Assembly (NCBI RefSeq): GCF_032714495.1
Contig: NZ_JAWDKB010000007.1
Location: forward strand, 62,001 to 126,000
Direction: 5' to 3'
DNA from: Methanorbis rubei
GTDB taxonomy: Archaea; Halobacteriota; Methanomicrobia; Methanomicrobiales; Methanocorpusculaceae
DNA length: 64,000 nucleotides
Shown here: positions 17,311-25,847 of the stretch, piece by piece
How positions within the stretch are numbered: the stretch's first letter is position 1
Layout of the letters: each line of letters starts with the position of its first letter
The notes under the pieces: model-generated
Database searches by the model: none
The model's input: the letters and a program-made list of their open reading frames with translations, nothing else
Told to the model about the DNA's origin: nothing
Translations under genes and position numbers: made by a program

Positions 17311-19347
17311 TTAGTCCACCGGACGAATTTTCAGCTCCTCACCTGCTCCATAACGGCGGATCATTTCCATGGCGATGCTGCTGTTTCTTGCGAGGTGGAT
17401 CTCGCCGCGTGCATCAACCGTTGCGGTGAACAGGTACTCTTTGCCTGAGAAGAGGTCGACAATTTTGCCGCTGTACTCGGGGCATATGAGAGCGAGCTGT
17501 TTTTTCTCACTGCGAATCTTAAACGCACCCGTCTGGTTTACAGTGGATGCGGCCGGGGTAGAGACTTCCCGTCCCGGCAGGTCGCTTAGTGGACGAACAT
17601 CGATGCCGACACCGACTTTACTGACAACAGCTGCAATGTTTTTGCCTGCTTTGCCGATTGCTGCGGGAACGTCGGTGTCTTCGATGTAGACTGCGGCTTT
17701 GGTGTCGTTGATCATCCGAACGATGATCTCGCCTTCGGTGAAGCGTGCGATCTCTTTCTGAATCTCTTTTTCGAGGACGAGCCATGCAGGGTTGTCTTCG
17801 GTTACTTCATAGGTCGGCATTGAGTGGACCGGCGGCGGTGTGTGATGTCCGTTGCCTTCGCTCTCGTCCTCGTCGTAGTCGTCATACTCGTCGTCAGAGA
17901 TCTCCTTTACAGGAGTTGGTGGCGCTGCGGCTGTCTTCGTCTGCTGTTTTGCAGATGATGCCGTTGTCGGCACGGCTTCTGCCGGGTGGACGCCTCCGCC
18001 TGAGGTGACGGTTACTTCGCCTTCGTAGCGGAAGGCTTCTGCGGCAATTACGCCGGTGATGATGTTGGTGAACCGAACGATCGGTCTGACCTGCGGGTCG
18101 CCGATTCTTTCGAGTGCTGCCGGGACACCGAAAACGGTGCTGACGCTGTAGAGGTCGGTGATGTCGCCTTCTTTGACGAAGACGACTGTTGCAACGATCT
18201 GCGGGATGAGGTTGAGGTCAACGAGGCTTGCGAGCCTGATGAGTGCGTCGGGTGCGCTTCGTGCGTGCAGTCCGCCGATTACGCGGATGCCGGAGAGTCT
18301 GAGGTCGGCAAAGACTGCAAGCTCTTCGGATCTGCGCATTTCGTCAAAGATGACGTAGTCGGGTCTGAGGAGGGTGAGCACTTCGCCGGTTGCGGCGATG
18401 CTGCCGTCCAGAGCTGCATACTGGGTGATCTTGTCCGGCACCATGAGGTCGCGGGGCGACTCGATGGTCTTGACGATGTAGTTTTCGCCGGAGAGGTAGG
18501 TTGCGATGTTCTGCTCAAGCGTGGATTTTCCTGACCCCGGTGTTCCGACGATGAGCATTCCGCCGTTGCCGATATTCAGCCGTTCTTTGAGTGCTGCGGC
18601 ATAGTTGTAGGAGTCAAAGGAGACTTCGCGGGTGGGTCTGACGATGGTTATTTCGATGCCGTCGGAGAACGGCGGGCGGGTGGTGGTGATCCGCATGGAG
18701 CCGATCTGTGACACGGTGACGCCCGGGAGTTCGGCTTCGACGAATCCATCAGGATGGCGTTTGGCGCGTTCGAGACATTCCTGAGCGATTGCCCGCAGTT
18801 CGTGTTCGCTTGACGGGGTTTCGCGGATGGTGACGAGTCTTGATTCGCGGATGGTGCCTTTGCGTGCGTAGGGTGCGACGCGTTCTTTGAGATATACGGC
18901 GAAGGTGTTTTCGTCGAAGAACTCGTCGATTAAGAGCGGTGCAAAGTTGTTGGTGACTTCGGGCCGCAGGAAGATGACGTTGATGCCTTTTGCACGGGCG
19001 ACTTCTGCCTGGACGTAGTCGCTGGTGATGAAGGTTGCTTTGTGGACGATTGCAACATCCCGGATCATGCTGTCAATCTCTCCCCCGCCGGCGAGTTTGA
19101 CCTGATCGAGTCTCGGGCGCTGCCCGACATATTCCAGATTGATGAGTCCTTCTTCTTTGAGTTTGCAGAGTCTCTGTAGTTCTGCGAGACCTGAGAACCC
19201 TATTTCTCTTCCCTGATTGGCCTGTGCTTCGAGTTCGGCGAAGACGGCTTCGGGTATAATTATCGTTGCGCCACGATATTCGCCCTGTTCTATCAGGGCG
19301 GTGACGCGTCCGTCGATGACGACGCTTGTATCCGGTACGAGTATCAT
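17311..19347 (-). CDS. PIN domain-ATPase-KH domain protein
   Basis: A 678-residue archaeal fusion. An N-terminal PIN nuclease-like domain (1-130) has acidic residues in VPDTSVVIDG, GGEIDSM and FITSDYVQAEV. A PilT/VirB11-like ATPase follows, with Walker A VGTPGSGKST (near 265) and Walker B DYVIFDEMRR. An acidic low-complexity linker (about 480-510) leads to a KH RNA-binding domain with AAIGKAGKNI (near 590). The family is conserved in archaea and is thought to act on RNA or ribosomes, but the substrate is unknown. It lies just upstream of leuS. Confidence 0.92.
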   Translation of the reverse strand: MILVPDTSVVIDGRVTALIEQGEYRGATIIIPEAVFAELEAQANQGREIGFSGLAELQRLCKLKEEGLINLEYVGQRPRLDQVKLAGGGEIDSMIRDVAIVHKATFITSDYVQAEVARAKGINVIFLRPEVTNNFAPLLIDEFFDENTFAVYLKERVAPYARKGTIRESRLVTIRETPSSEHELRAIAQECLERAKRHPDGFVEAELPGVTVSQIGSMRITTTRPPFSDGIEITIVRPTREVSFDSYNYAAALKERLNIGNGGMLIVGTPGSGKSTLEQNIATYLSGENYIVKTIESPRDLMVPDKITQYAALDGSIAATGEVLTLLRPDYVIFDEMRRSEELAVFADLRLSGIRVIGGLHARSAPDALIRLASLVDLNLIPQIVATVVFVKEGDITDLYSVSTVFGVPAALERIGDPQVRPIVRFTNIITGVIAAEAFRYEGEVTVTSGGGVHPAEAVPTTASSAKQQTKTAAAPPTPVKEISDDEYDDYDEDESEGNGHHTPPPVHSMPTYEVTEDNPAWLVLEKEIQKEIARFTEGEIIVRMINDTKAAVYIEDTDVPAAIGKAGKNIAAVVSKVGVGIDVRPLSDLPGREVSTPAASTVNQTGAFKIRSEKKQLALICPEYSGKIVDLFSGKEYLFTATVDARGEIHLARNSSIAMEMIRRYGAGEELKIRPVD

Positions 19348-19394
19348 AAAAAATCTACCATTATTTATGGGTATCCAATAGAATATTAGGACTA

Positions 19395-19769
19395 CTATCT
19401 CTGGCTGTAGATCTGTTCAGGGTTTTTGAGTTTTGGAAGGAGAATGCTGCCGTTGATATTGCGGAAAAAACAGCTGAAGTACCCTTCGTGACACGCACAG
19501 CCGGTCTGTTCGACGAGGTAGAGGAGACAGTCTGCATCGCAGTCCACGCGGATTTCGATGATCTTTTGCAGGTGGCCGGACTCTTCGCCTTTCTTCCAGA
19601 GTCTGTTTCTGGAACGGCTGTAGTAGTGGGCAAAGCCGGTGCTCTGAGTGAGACTGACTGCTTCTTCGTTTGCATAGGCAAACATGAGGACGGTTTTGGT
19701 TGCTGCGTCTTGGACGATTACCGGTATGAGGCCGTCGGTGTAGGTGAGGGTAGGCAGAGGTTCTGGCAT
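19395..19769 (-). CDS. hisI: Phosphoribosyl-AMP cyclohydrolase
   Basis: A 124-residue enzyme opening the purine ring of phosphoribosyl-AMP in histidine synthesis. The family motifs ATKTVLMFAYANEEA, SRSRNRLWKKGEESGH (near 52-67), RVDCDADCLLYLVEQ and GCACHEGYFSCFFR are all present, with the zinc cysteines. It is a stand-alone HisI without the HisE half. No other his gene is adjacent. Confidence 0.96.
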   Translation of the reverse strand: MPEPLPTLTYTDGLIPVIVQDAATKTVLMFAYANEEAVSLTQSTGFAHYYSRSRNRLWKKGEESGHLQKIIEIRVDCDADCLLYLVEQTGCACHEGYFSCFFRNINGSILLPKLKNPEQIYSQR

Positions 19770-19828
19770 GTTCTGTTGATTATATATTGGGGGTGAAGGG
19801 GATTAAGGGATTTCCTGAGATTTTGTGT

Positions 19829-19851
19829 GTGGTTACTCTAAACAAAACTAA
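19829..19851 (+). repeat. Remnant of the CCACGGAA inverted-repeat family (right end only)
   Basis: The words GTGGTTACTCTAAACAAAAC match the right terminus of the 62-kb element (GTGGTTACTCCAAGCAAAAC) with two differences. No left arm is nearby, so this looks like a truncated copy in the cfbA leader region. Confidence 0.6.
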
Positions 19852-19918
19852 AAATAAAAATCTCTCCTCCTTCACGTATCCCATACATCAGTATTACGAA
19901 CCTCCTCCATTTTTCACA

Positions 19919-19930
19919 CTTTTTTTAACC
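19919..19930 (+). promoter_or_regulatory. TATA-like box for the F430 operon
   Basis: A T-rich box ending TTTTTTAACC is centred about 27 bp upstream of the cfbA ATG, and no ribosome-binding site is visible. This spacing predicts a leaderless transcript starting at or near the ATG at 19952. Confidence 0.45.
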
Positions 19931-19951
19931 TCTCGCCGCCAATACACTATC

Positions 19952-20359
19952 ATGAGCAAAAATGGTCTCCTGCTTGTCGGCCACGGAAGCAGACTGCAGT
20001 ACAATAAAGAACTCATCACCACGACCGCGCAGATGATGGCGGATAAAACTGACAAATATCTGATAAAATCCTGTTTTATGGAAAACAGCGTCCCGACCGT
20101 TCCGGAAGGACTTGACGCAATGAGAAAAGAAGACCTTGACCTCTTAGTCGTTGTTCCCCTGTTCCTTGCCAAAGGAATCCATGTTCTCCGCGACATCCCG
20201 GGCCTTCTCGGTCTTGAGAGCGGCTCAAACCGTGGTGTCTTCACACTCGACAGCGGCAAAGAGATTCCGGTCGTTTATGCAGAGCCCATCGGCATTGACC
20301 CGCTGCTTGCAGAGCTCATGCTGAAGAATGCCGAGAACGCCGTAGCAGCGCATCTCTAA
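19952..20359 (+). CDS. cfbA: Sirohydrochlorin nickel chelatase (small CbiX type)
   Basis: A 135-residue small chelatase that inserts Ni (or Co) into sirohydrochlorin. N-terminal LLLVGHGSRLQYNKEL carries the first metal-binding His; the second is in LAKGIHVLRDIPG near residue 75. It is half the length of bacterial CbiX/CbiK and acts as a homodimer in archaea. It heads the cfb operon with only 6 bp before cfbE, which ties it to F430. The longer open frame upstream is rejected because it is not family-like. Confidence 0.93.
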   Translation: MSKNGLLLVGHGSRLQYNKELITTTAQMMADKTDKYLIKSCFMENSVPTVPEGLDAMRKEDLDLLVVVPLFLAKGIHVLRDIPGLLGLESGSNRGVFTLDSGKEIPVVYAEPIGIDPLLAELMLKNAENAVAAHL

Positions 20360-20365
20360 ACATCT

Positions 20366-21541
20366 ATGCGGGTACTGGTCCTTGACACAATTCACGGCGG
20401 ATCTGACATTGCCAAAGCCTTGCGGCTGCGCGGCGATGAAGTTGATGCGGTGGATGTGTATCGGGGAACAGGTTTTCCCGCCGACGCTGCGGCTGAGAAA
20501 ACCTATGATCTGGTAACAGCTCCCGTGCATCTGAACCCTGCATATCCTCTTCTTGCAAAAGCAAAATGCCTCACGCATCATGAGATGGTGCAGGGTCTCG
20601 TGACTGCACCCGCAGTTTCCGTTGAGATCACCGGAGCCCGCGGCAAGACCACGACCGCGTTCGCTCTCGCCTCGTTGATGAAGGGTCGCGGTATTCTACA
20701 TACAAGCAGCGGCACATTTGCATACCCTGAGAAAAAATTTCTCTGGAAAAAAAGCATCACGCCTGCGTCAGTCATTGATGCCTGCACTGCTGCAGAGAAG
20801 TGCGGTGCCGAGTGGCTGATTGCTGAGGAGTCAGCAGGCGTTGCAGGCTTTGGAAGGCTTGGAATTCTGACATCTGCGGACGACTATAAAATCGCCGCAG
20901 GGACGAAAAGTGCAGTCGCCGAAAAATGCAAAAGCCTTGAACGGTGCAAAACCGTCCTTGTGCCTGAAGGTGTTCCAACGATGCCTGAGTGGCATGTCAC
21001 TGAGGAACTCGTCACCGTGTCTGCCGACACGCTTTCATGGGATGGCGGCGAGCTAATAAACCCGCTTCTCAGCCTTGCCGGATACCGCGCCGCACTCTCT
21101 GCCGCCGCCGCCGCCGGGCTTTTGCTCGGCCTGCCGGTGGAAAAACTCGCAGACTTCACCGCGCTTCCCGGCCGCATGTGTCTTCTTGAAGAGAAAGGGG
21201 TTGCTGTGCTTGACAATGCAAACAGCGGCACCAATGCCGACAACACCATTGAAGCAGCAGCATATCTGCGGAAAATGCGCCCCGGCCTTCCGGTGACTCT
21301 TGTGATCGGCATGGAGCATCATGCGGTCTGCGAAGGATTTCCGGCATCTGAGATCGCTCGTGCAGTTGCGGGAGTTGCTCCCGCCCACACACTGCTGATT
21401 GCTGAGTCCGGCAGCGGCTCCGCCGCTGCTGCAACTGCTGATGCCGTCTTCACAACGCTTGACGCCGCAAAATCCGCAGCGCTTGAGTTCGCCGAACAAA
21501 CCGGAGGCTGTGTCCTCCTTGCCGCAAAAACATGGAGATAA
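20366..21541 (+). CDS. cfbE: Coenzyme F430 synthetase (MurF-like ligase)
   Basis: A 391-residue Mur-ligase-fold enzyme that closes the cyclohexanone ring of 15,17(3)-seco-F430-17(3)-acid using ATP. The P-loop is VEITGARGKTTTAFALAS near residue 88. The central domain has a Mur-like AEESAGVAGF segment and DNANSGTNAD near residue 284, and LVIGMEH near residue 313. It is shorter than MurF, as expected for CfbE. It overlaps cfbD by up to 10 bp. Confidence 0.92.
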   Translation: MRVLVLDTIHGGSDIAKALRLRGDEVDAVDVYRGTGFPADAAAEKTYDLVTAPVHLNPAYPLLAKAKCLTHHEMVQGLVTAPAVSVEITGARGKTTTAFALASLMKGRGILHTSSGTFAYPEKKFLWKKSITPASVIDACTAAEKCGAEWLIAEESAGVAGFGRLGILTSADDYKIAAGTKSAVAEKCKSLERCKTVLVPEGVPTMPEWHVTEELVTVSADTLSWDGGELINPLLSLAGYRAALSAAAAAGLLLGLPVEKLADFTALPGRMCLLEEKGVAVLDNANSGTNADNTIEAAAYLRKMRPGLPVTLVIGMEHHAVCEGFPASEIARAVAGVAPAHTLLIAESGSGSAAAATADAVFTTLDAAKSAALEFAEQTGGCVLLAAKTWR

Positions 21542-22611
21542 AAGAAATGAGATATGTTCAGCCCCGCCCGAGTTCGATTGTCGCAGCCCTCTACACGCTG
21601 CGGGACCTGGATGTTGACCTTGCCATTCTGCACGGTCCGTCCGGCTGTTCCTTCAAGCATGCACGCCTGCTGGAAGAGGACGGCATCCGCGTTCTGACGA
21701 CCTCCCTTGGAGACGAGGAGTTCATCTTCGGCGGCCAGAGACTGCTTGAGGATGTGCTTCGATACGCCGAAGAGGAGTTTGCACCAAAGAAGATAGCCGT
21801 CGTCGGCACCTGCGTATCCATGATCATCGGCGAGGATATGGAGGCGGCAATCGAAGCGTCCGGCATTGCAACGCCCGCAGTCGCGGTGGATATCCATGCA
21901 GGATTTCGCGAAAACATCGACGGAGTGATCGCAGCACTTGAACCGGCGGCTGCGGCAGGCTGGATCACTGCCGAAGAGCTTGACCGGCAGAGAACCGTTC
22001 TCGCTGCGGCAAACGCAACTGAGCGGGCACGCGGCGCTGCCTGCAAGACGTACATCGCACCCTCGCGGGGCGACTTAAAGCATGTCGCAGCAAAGGAACT
22101 CATCGCGCTTGCTAAGTCCGGCAAACGCGGCATGGCGATCATGAATGCCAAAAAGGAGACCGCATACATGTTTGCCGACGAGCTGCTTGCGCTGCATGAC
22201 GCGGTTCCTGACGCAGACATTCTCTACATTGCAAACCTTGAGGAACGCGGTCTGCCAAAAGTGCGGGGCGACGCATCCGCGATTCTTGCGCAGATGCGTG
22301 AGCGCGGGGTTGACCCTGAGCTGATCGGAGCACTTGATGAGTACGGGGCAAACGGTCCTGCGATTGCCGCACGGATTGCCGAGGTCAAACCTGACTTTGT
22401 TTTACTTGTCGGCGTTCCACACGCGCTTACCCCTGAGTCTCTTTCCGGAATTACGGTGTTCTCGGTGACCAACGGCCCGCGACAGGTGGGGCCGCTGAAG
22501 GATCAGGGGCATGCACATGTGATGGTCGAGATCGACCTGCACCCGAAGACGCTTGGTGTGCATGAGATTGTGGAGAGCGAGTTCGGGGCGGTGCTGCGGA
22601 GTCTGGTATGA
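21532..22611 (+). CDS. cfbD: Ni-sirohydrochlorin a,c-diamide reductive cyclase, NifD-like subunit
   Basis: A 359-residue nitrogenase-like catalytic subunit that reduces the Ni-sirohydrochlorin a,c-diamide ring. RYVQPRPSSIVAALYTL, HGPSGCSFKHARLL (near residue 35) and VVGTCVSMIIGEDM (near residue 90) give the Fe-S cysteines and the NifD-like fold. A later ATG at 21547 is preceded at 9 bp by GGAG and may be the real start. The enzyme needs the NifH-like CfbC, which is not encoded in this window. Its stop overlaps cfbB in ATGA. Confidence 0.93.
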   Translation: MEIKEMRYVQPRPSSIVAALYTLRDLDVDLAILHGPSGCSFKHARLLEEDGIRVLTTSLGDEEFIFGGQRLLEDVLRYAEEEFAPKKIAVVGTCVSMIIGEDMEAAIEASGIATPAVAVDIHAGFRENIDGVIAALEPAAAAGWITAEELDRQRTVLAAANATERARGAACKTYIAPSRGDLKHVAAKELIALAKSGKRGMAIMNAKKETAYMFADELLALHDAVPDADILYIANLEERGLPKVRGDASAILAQMRERGVDPELIGALDEYGANGPAIAARIAEVKPDFVLLVGVPHALTPESLSGITVFSVTNGPRQVGPLKDQGHAHVMVEIDLHPKTLGVHEIVESEFGAVLRSLV

Positions 22612-23969
22612 AGTCGCTGCTGATCTCAGGTGACCGATCGGGTGCTGGAAAGACGAGCGTGACGCTCGCAATCGCAGGACTGCTTGCAAAGGAGTCTTCT
22701 GTGCAGACCTATAAGGTTGCGATGGATTACATCGATACTTCTTATCTTGCAGGAGTTACGGGGCGTCCCTGCTATAATCTTGACACGTTTGTGCAGACTC
22801 CGGAAGAAACCGCAGGGCTTTTTGCCTACGGTGCAAAAGGGGCAGAGTACGGGATTGTTGAAGGGGTCCGGGGTCTGTATGAGGGCGTTGATGCGCTGAC
22901 TGATGTCGGGAGTACTGCATCGGTTGCGAAGCTGTTTGATCTGCCGGTTGTTCTGGTGGTGAATGCACGGAGTATTACGCGGAGCGCGGCTGCTCTCGTG
23001 AAGGGGTTTGCGGCGTTTGATCCTGATGTGCGGATTTCAGGAGTGATTTTGAATAATGTGATGGGCGACCGCCATATCAGCAAGGCGAAGCAGGCGATTG
23101 AGCATTACTGTGGTATTCCTGTTCTGGGCGCGGTGCCGCGCCGGCCTGAGATGGAGCTTGCGATGCGGCATCTGGGTCTTGTTCCGTTTCGCGAAGGGTC
23201 TGATAACTCTGAATTTTTCGAGCGGATCGATTTTATTACGGATGTTATCGGGGAGTATGTGGATATGGACGCGGTCAGGTCGGTTGCAAAGGAGAGGTCC
23301 TTCCCTGAGAATGATGTCAGCCGGATGCTTTCTTCGGAGCCGGCGTCTGAGACGCGGATTGCGGTTGCGTATGATGAGGCGTTTAATTTCTATTACGGGG
23401 AGCTTGCGGCGGTTTTACGCAGTCTTGGTGCGGATGTTGTGTATTTTAGTCCGATGCATGACCGGCTGCCGGACGCTGACGGATATATTTTCGGCGGCGG
23501 GTATCCTGAGCTGTTTTCAAAAGAGCTTGAGGCGAATGATTCGATGCGTGAGGCTGTGTTGGAGACTGCGGCAAATGATGTGCCGATGTACGCTGAGTGC
23601 GGGGGGTTGATGTATCTGACGCGGTCGCTTACGCTTGAACGCGGATGGCAGGGGCGGGAGAGCGAGCTTGCTGCTGAGATGTGCGGGGTGTTTGCGGGCG
23701 ACACAAGGATGCCGGTTAAGAAGGCGCTTGGGTATGTGGTCGGGACGGCAAACGTTGCGGGCAGAAGTTTTCCTATCCGGGGCCATGAGTTCCATTACAG
23801 CGGTGTTGTGATGGATGACTGCGTGAAATATGCATACCGGCTTGACCGGGGTGTAGGTATTGCCAGCGGACGTGATGGTGCGATTGTGCATAAAACGCTT
23901 GGGTCATATGCGCATCTGATGCCGGTATCTTCTCGCGAGCTGCTTGGGAGTTTCTTTGATCTTGTGTGA
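22608..23969 (+). CDS. cfbB: Ni-sirohydrochlorin a,c-diamide synthase
   Basis: A 453-residue CbiA/CobB-like amidotransferase that amidates the a and c acetates of Ni-sirohydrochlorin using glutamine and ATP. N-terminal SGDRSGAGKTSVTLAIAG is the ATP-binding loop. The C-terminal type-1 glutaminase domain has the nucleophile Cys in YAECGGLMYLT (near residue 330) and a catalytic His in RGHEFHYS (near residue 391). The CbiA homologue of cobalamin synthesis cannot be excluded by sequence alone, but the cfb operon context favours CfbB. Confidence 0.92.
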   Translation: MKSLLISGDRSGAGKTSVTLAIAGLLAKESSVQTYKVAMDYIDTSYLAGVTGRPCYNLDTFVQTPEETAGLFAYGAKGAEYGIVEGVRGLYEGVDALTDVGSTASVAKLFDLPVVLVVNARSITRSAAALVKGFAAFDPDVRISGVILNNVMGDRHISKAKQAIEHYCGIPVLGAVPRRPEMELAMRHLGLVPFREGSDNSEFFERIDFITDVIGEYVDMDAVRSVAKERSFPENDVSRMLSSEPASETRIAVAYDEAFNFYYGELAAVLRSLGADVVYFSPMHDRLPDADGYIFGGGYPELFSKELEANDSMREAVLETAANDVPMYAECGGLMYLTRSLTLERGWQGRESELAAEMCGVFAGDTRMPVKKALGYVVGTANVAGRSFPIRGHEFHYSGVVMDDCVKYAYRLDRGVGIASGRDGAIVHKTLGSYAHLMPVSSRELLGSFFDLV

Positions 23970-24046
23970 TCTGCATTTTAGAGTCTCATCACATTCATTC
24001 ACCACTTCAACAGTACACTTACGCCACAGCCACAACAAAAAAAAGT

Positions 24047-24244
24047 TTAGAGCCGGAGCCTCTCCCGCTCCTTCTCCGGCATCCGCACCAGCGGCCTGCG
24101 CAGCCGGTGGTGATGCATCGCGGCCCTCACCGTTGCACGCGTGCACCCATTTCTTAAAGCGATCTCTTCGACCGTCATGCCATAAAACAACTGCCTCTTC
24201 AAAATTTTCCGGTCACACAGCCCCGGATGCTCACGCCATACCAT
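24047..24244 (-). CDS. Small helix-turn-helix protein, last gene of a five-ORF cassette
   Basis: A 65-residue basic protein. LKRQLFYGMTVEEIALRNGC with TRATVRAAMHHHRL forms a homeodomain-like or resolvase-type HTH (about residues 14-45); the C-terminus is very charged. I used the ATG at 24244, which overlaps the upstream gene by 14 bp. It is probably a DNA-binding regulator of its own cassette. I cannot assign a family. Confidence 0.6.
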   Translation of the reverse strand: MVWREHPGLCDRKILKRQLFYGMTVEEIALRNGCTRATVRAAMHHHRLRRPLVRMPEKERERLRL

Positions 24245-24749
24245 GCTCTTTCGCCTCCGCCGCCGTGATGATCTCAGGCCCCGCCACGCGTTCGCGTGCA
24301 ACAACATACGGCCCTATCTCTTCAGGTGTCAAAACCTTTCGAAGATCCGCAAGGTTCACGCGCTCATACTCTGTCACGCGGTCACCTGCGGCACTCTTTG
24401 CACACGCATACAGATATCCGCGTCCGAGGAACTTCTCGACATCACAGCTGCGCAGATGCACAACCTTCTGATGAATCTCAGGCAGTGCGTCACGCAGCTT
24501 TGCAACATTTACTTCGTAGACCGTCTTCGTCGGATGGAAGATCCGGTACTCGGCGCTCTCGACATTTTCCGCACGAATAGTCTCGATATCCAGATGATAC
24601 TGTTCGAGAAATCCGAAGTGGAAGCCTTCAAACGCGTATGCAAGGTCGCGGCTGTGCAGTGCTGCCTCAAACGCGTCGTTTGGACGCGGGTGCAGTTGGG
24701 GTAACGTTGTTTTCAAAAAATGTTCGGTGTTAAAAGGGGTGTAGGTCAT
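24231..24749 (-). CDS. Uncharacterised protein of the 24-25.6 kb cassette
   Basis: A 172-residue soluble protein, no recognised family. It starts MTYTPFNTEHFLKTTLPQL. The middle is mixed helix and strand, and no signal peptide, membrane segment or obvious catalytic motif is seen. It begins in an ATGA overlap with an 18-codon mini-ORF and ends within the start of the HTH gene, so it is translationally coupled on both sides. Confidence 0.65.
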   Translation of the reverse strand: MTYTPFNTEHFLKTTLPQLHPRPNDAFEAALHSRDLAYAFEGFHFGFLEQYHLDIETIRAENVESAEYRIFHPTKTVYEVNVAKLRDALPEIHQKVVHLRSCDVEKFLGRGYLYACAKSAAGDRVTEYERVNLADLRKVLTPEEIGPYVVARERVAGPEIITAAEAKEHGMA

Positions 24750-24802
24750 GGGGAGTCCTGATTTTTGGGGAATTCTTTTCTGATTTCGGTACGTTCGGTC
24801 AT
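24746..24802 (-). CDS. 18-residue mini-cistron coupled to neighbours on both sides
   Basis: The only reading frame spanning the gap between two cassette genes runs from an ATG at 24802 to a TGA at 24746, encoding MTERTEIRKEFPKNQDSP. Its ATG overlaps the upstream stop (ATGA) and its own stop overlaps the downstream ATG (ATGA). This chain suggests ribosomes pass through it to reach the next gene. The peptide itself may have no function. Confidence 0.4.
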   Translation of the reverse strand: MTERTEIRKEFPKNQDSP

Positions 24803-25074
24803 ATGCATCCCTCCGCAGACTTTCTCTTCTCCTGCATGCGGAGACGAATCAGCTGTTTTGCTTCAGCTCTGCTGAGAACATACGTCGTGATCGTCCTCAT
24901 CTCAGCCTGACTGACACGGATTGCCGTATCAGCACGGCACGAAGGGCAGCGGAGCACAGGGGCATCAGCGTCAAGAGTGCCGGTGCCGGTGATCTCGCGA
25001 AGGATGAGTGAGAAGGAAGTGCCGCATGCGGGGCAACAGTAGGTATTTCCGAAATACCCATTGGATTCAGTCAT
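24799..25074 (-). CDS. Zinc-ribbon protein of the cassette
   Basis: A 91-residue protein with a two-knuckle zinc ribbon: CCPACG near residue 13 and RCPSCRAD near residue 43. A helical, charged C-terminus (SRAEAKQLIRLRMQEKRK) follows. Such ribbons bind nucleic acid or act as adaptors. The start at 25074 overlaps the preceding stop by 8 bp; a longer frame inside the upstream gene is unlikely. Confidence 0.65.
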   Translation of the reverse strand: MTESNGYFGNTYCCPACGTSFSLILREITGTGTLDADAPVLRCPSCRADTAIRVSQAEMRTITTYVLSRAEAKQLIRLRMQEKRKSAEGCI

Positions 25075-25582
25075 CTGCTTCCTCCGGCTCAGGCATTTCA
25101 TCCCGACTGAGGCACTCAACCTCCTGCCGCAATTCGCGGTTCAGTTCTGCGCGGTGCTCGGCAAGCTGATCCGCATACGTCGTCTCATACGCCTGTATCC
25201 AGACCCGCATTTGTTCAATGGTAGGAATCCGGCCGAGGCGTTCGGTCATAGCACTCTGAAGTTCGGAAAAGAGCAGTTCGTACGCGGTCTGCGCGCCGCG
25301 GGAAGCGATCACCGGAAAGGCAAGCTCGCTTAGGATGTCAAAGTAGGTCTGCCACATCAAATCATGCGCGAGGGCTGCAGATCGTCTGGCTGCTATCCAC
25401 TGAATGGTTGGAGGATCAAGGTCTCCGGTGATGTGGTGTTTGGCTGCATGGCAGCCGTAGAGAGTAACACGGGATACCGCAGTGTAGTAGGCACTTCGGC
25501 TCTGATATCCCATGTTTTTGACGAGTTTTCCCAGATTCTGGTACTCCTCGTCGGTGAGATTGGTGTAGGCATGGCGTTTCAT
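25067..25582 (-). CDS. RHH-like N-terminal protein, first gene of the cassette
   Basis: A 171-residue protein. N-terminal TNLTDEEYQNLGKLVKNMGY then QSRSAYYTAVSRVTLY (about 6-42) resembles ribbon-helix-helix proteins of plasmid mobilisation or antitoxin type. The rest is helical, with an acidic tail ending EPEEADD. The frame extends upstream to a TTG at 25687, but that part is low-complexity Arg/Glu, so the ATG at 25582 is preferred. A strong TATA-like AT stretch lies at 25696-25725. Function unknown. Confidence 0.6.
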   Translation of the reverse strand: MKRHAYTNLTDEEYQNLGKLVKNMGYQSRSAYYTAVSRVTLYGCHAAKHHITGDLDPPTIQWIAARRSAALAHDLMWQTYFDILSELAFPVIASRGAQTAYELLFSELQSAMTERLGRIPTIEQMRVWIQAYETTYADQLAEHRAELNRELRQEVECLSRDEMPEPEEADD

Positions 25583-25605
25583 GGCAAGGTTTTCCCTGAG
25601 GGGCG

Positions 25606-25847
25606 AGGAGCGAGGAGCTGTTCGGCTCCTGATGAAATGAAAGAGAGGTTCGCAGAAGCTTTCTGTCTCTCTTTCTCTCTCGCACAACTACAACCATCGA
25701 AGTATATATTTATACTATAAATGACATATATGTTACACAAGAGTATTCAGCGGGGCACATGCATTGGGATAAGAAAGAGTGTGCGGGGTCGTGGCCCGTG
25801 TGTTCTTTTTCCCTGATACATGCAACAGCTCTTAGCTCCTCGCTCCT
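25606..25847. repeat. Inverted repeat bracketing the cassette promoter region
   Basis: AGGAGCGAGGAGCT at 25606-25619 is exactly complementary to AGCTCCTCGCTCCT at 25834-25847. Each arm also makes its own small hairpin (GGAGC-TGTTCG-GCTCC on the left; CTCCTG-TTGTG-CAGGAG on the right). The AT-rich promoter-like stretch of the cassette lies between the arms. Confidence 0.6.

Noticed and set aside
23944-24471. 175-codon plus-strand frame opposite the cassette genes
   Set aside because: Low-complexity Ser/Ala/Arg product. The minus-strand genes have coherent domains and coupled starts.
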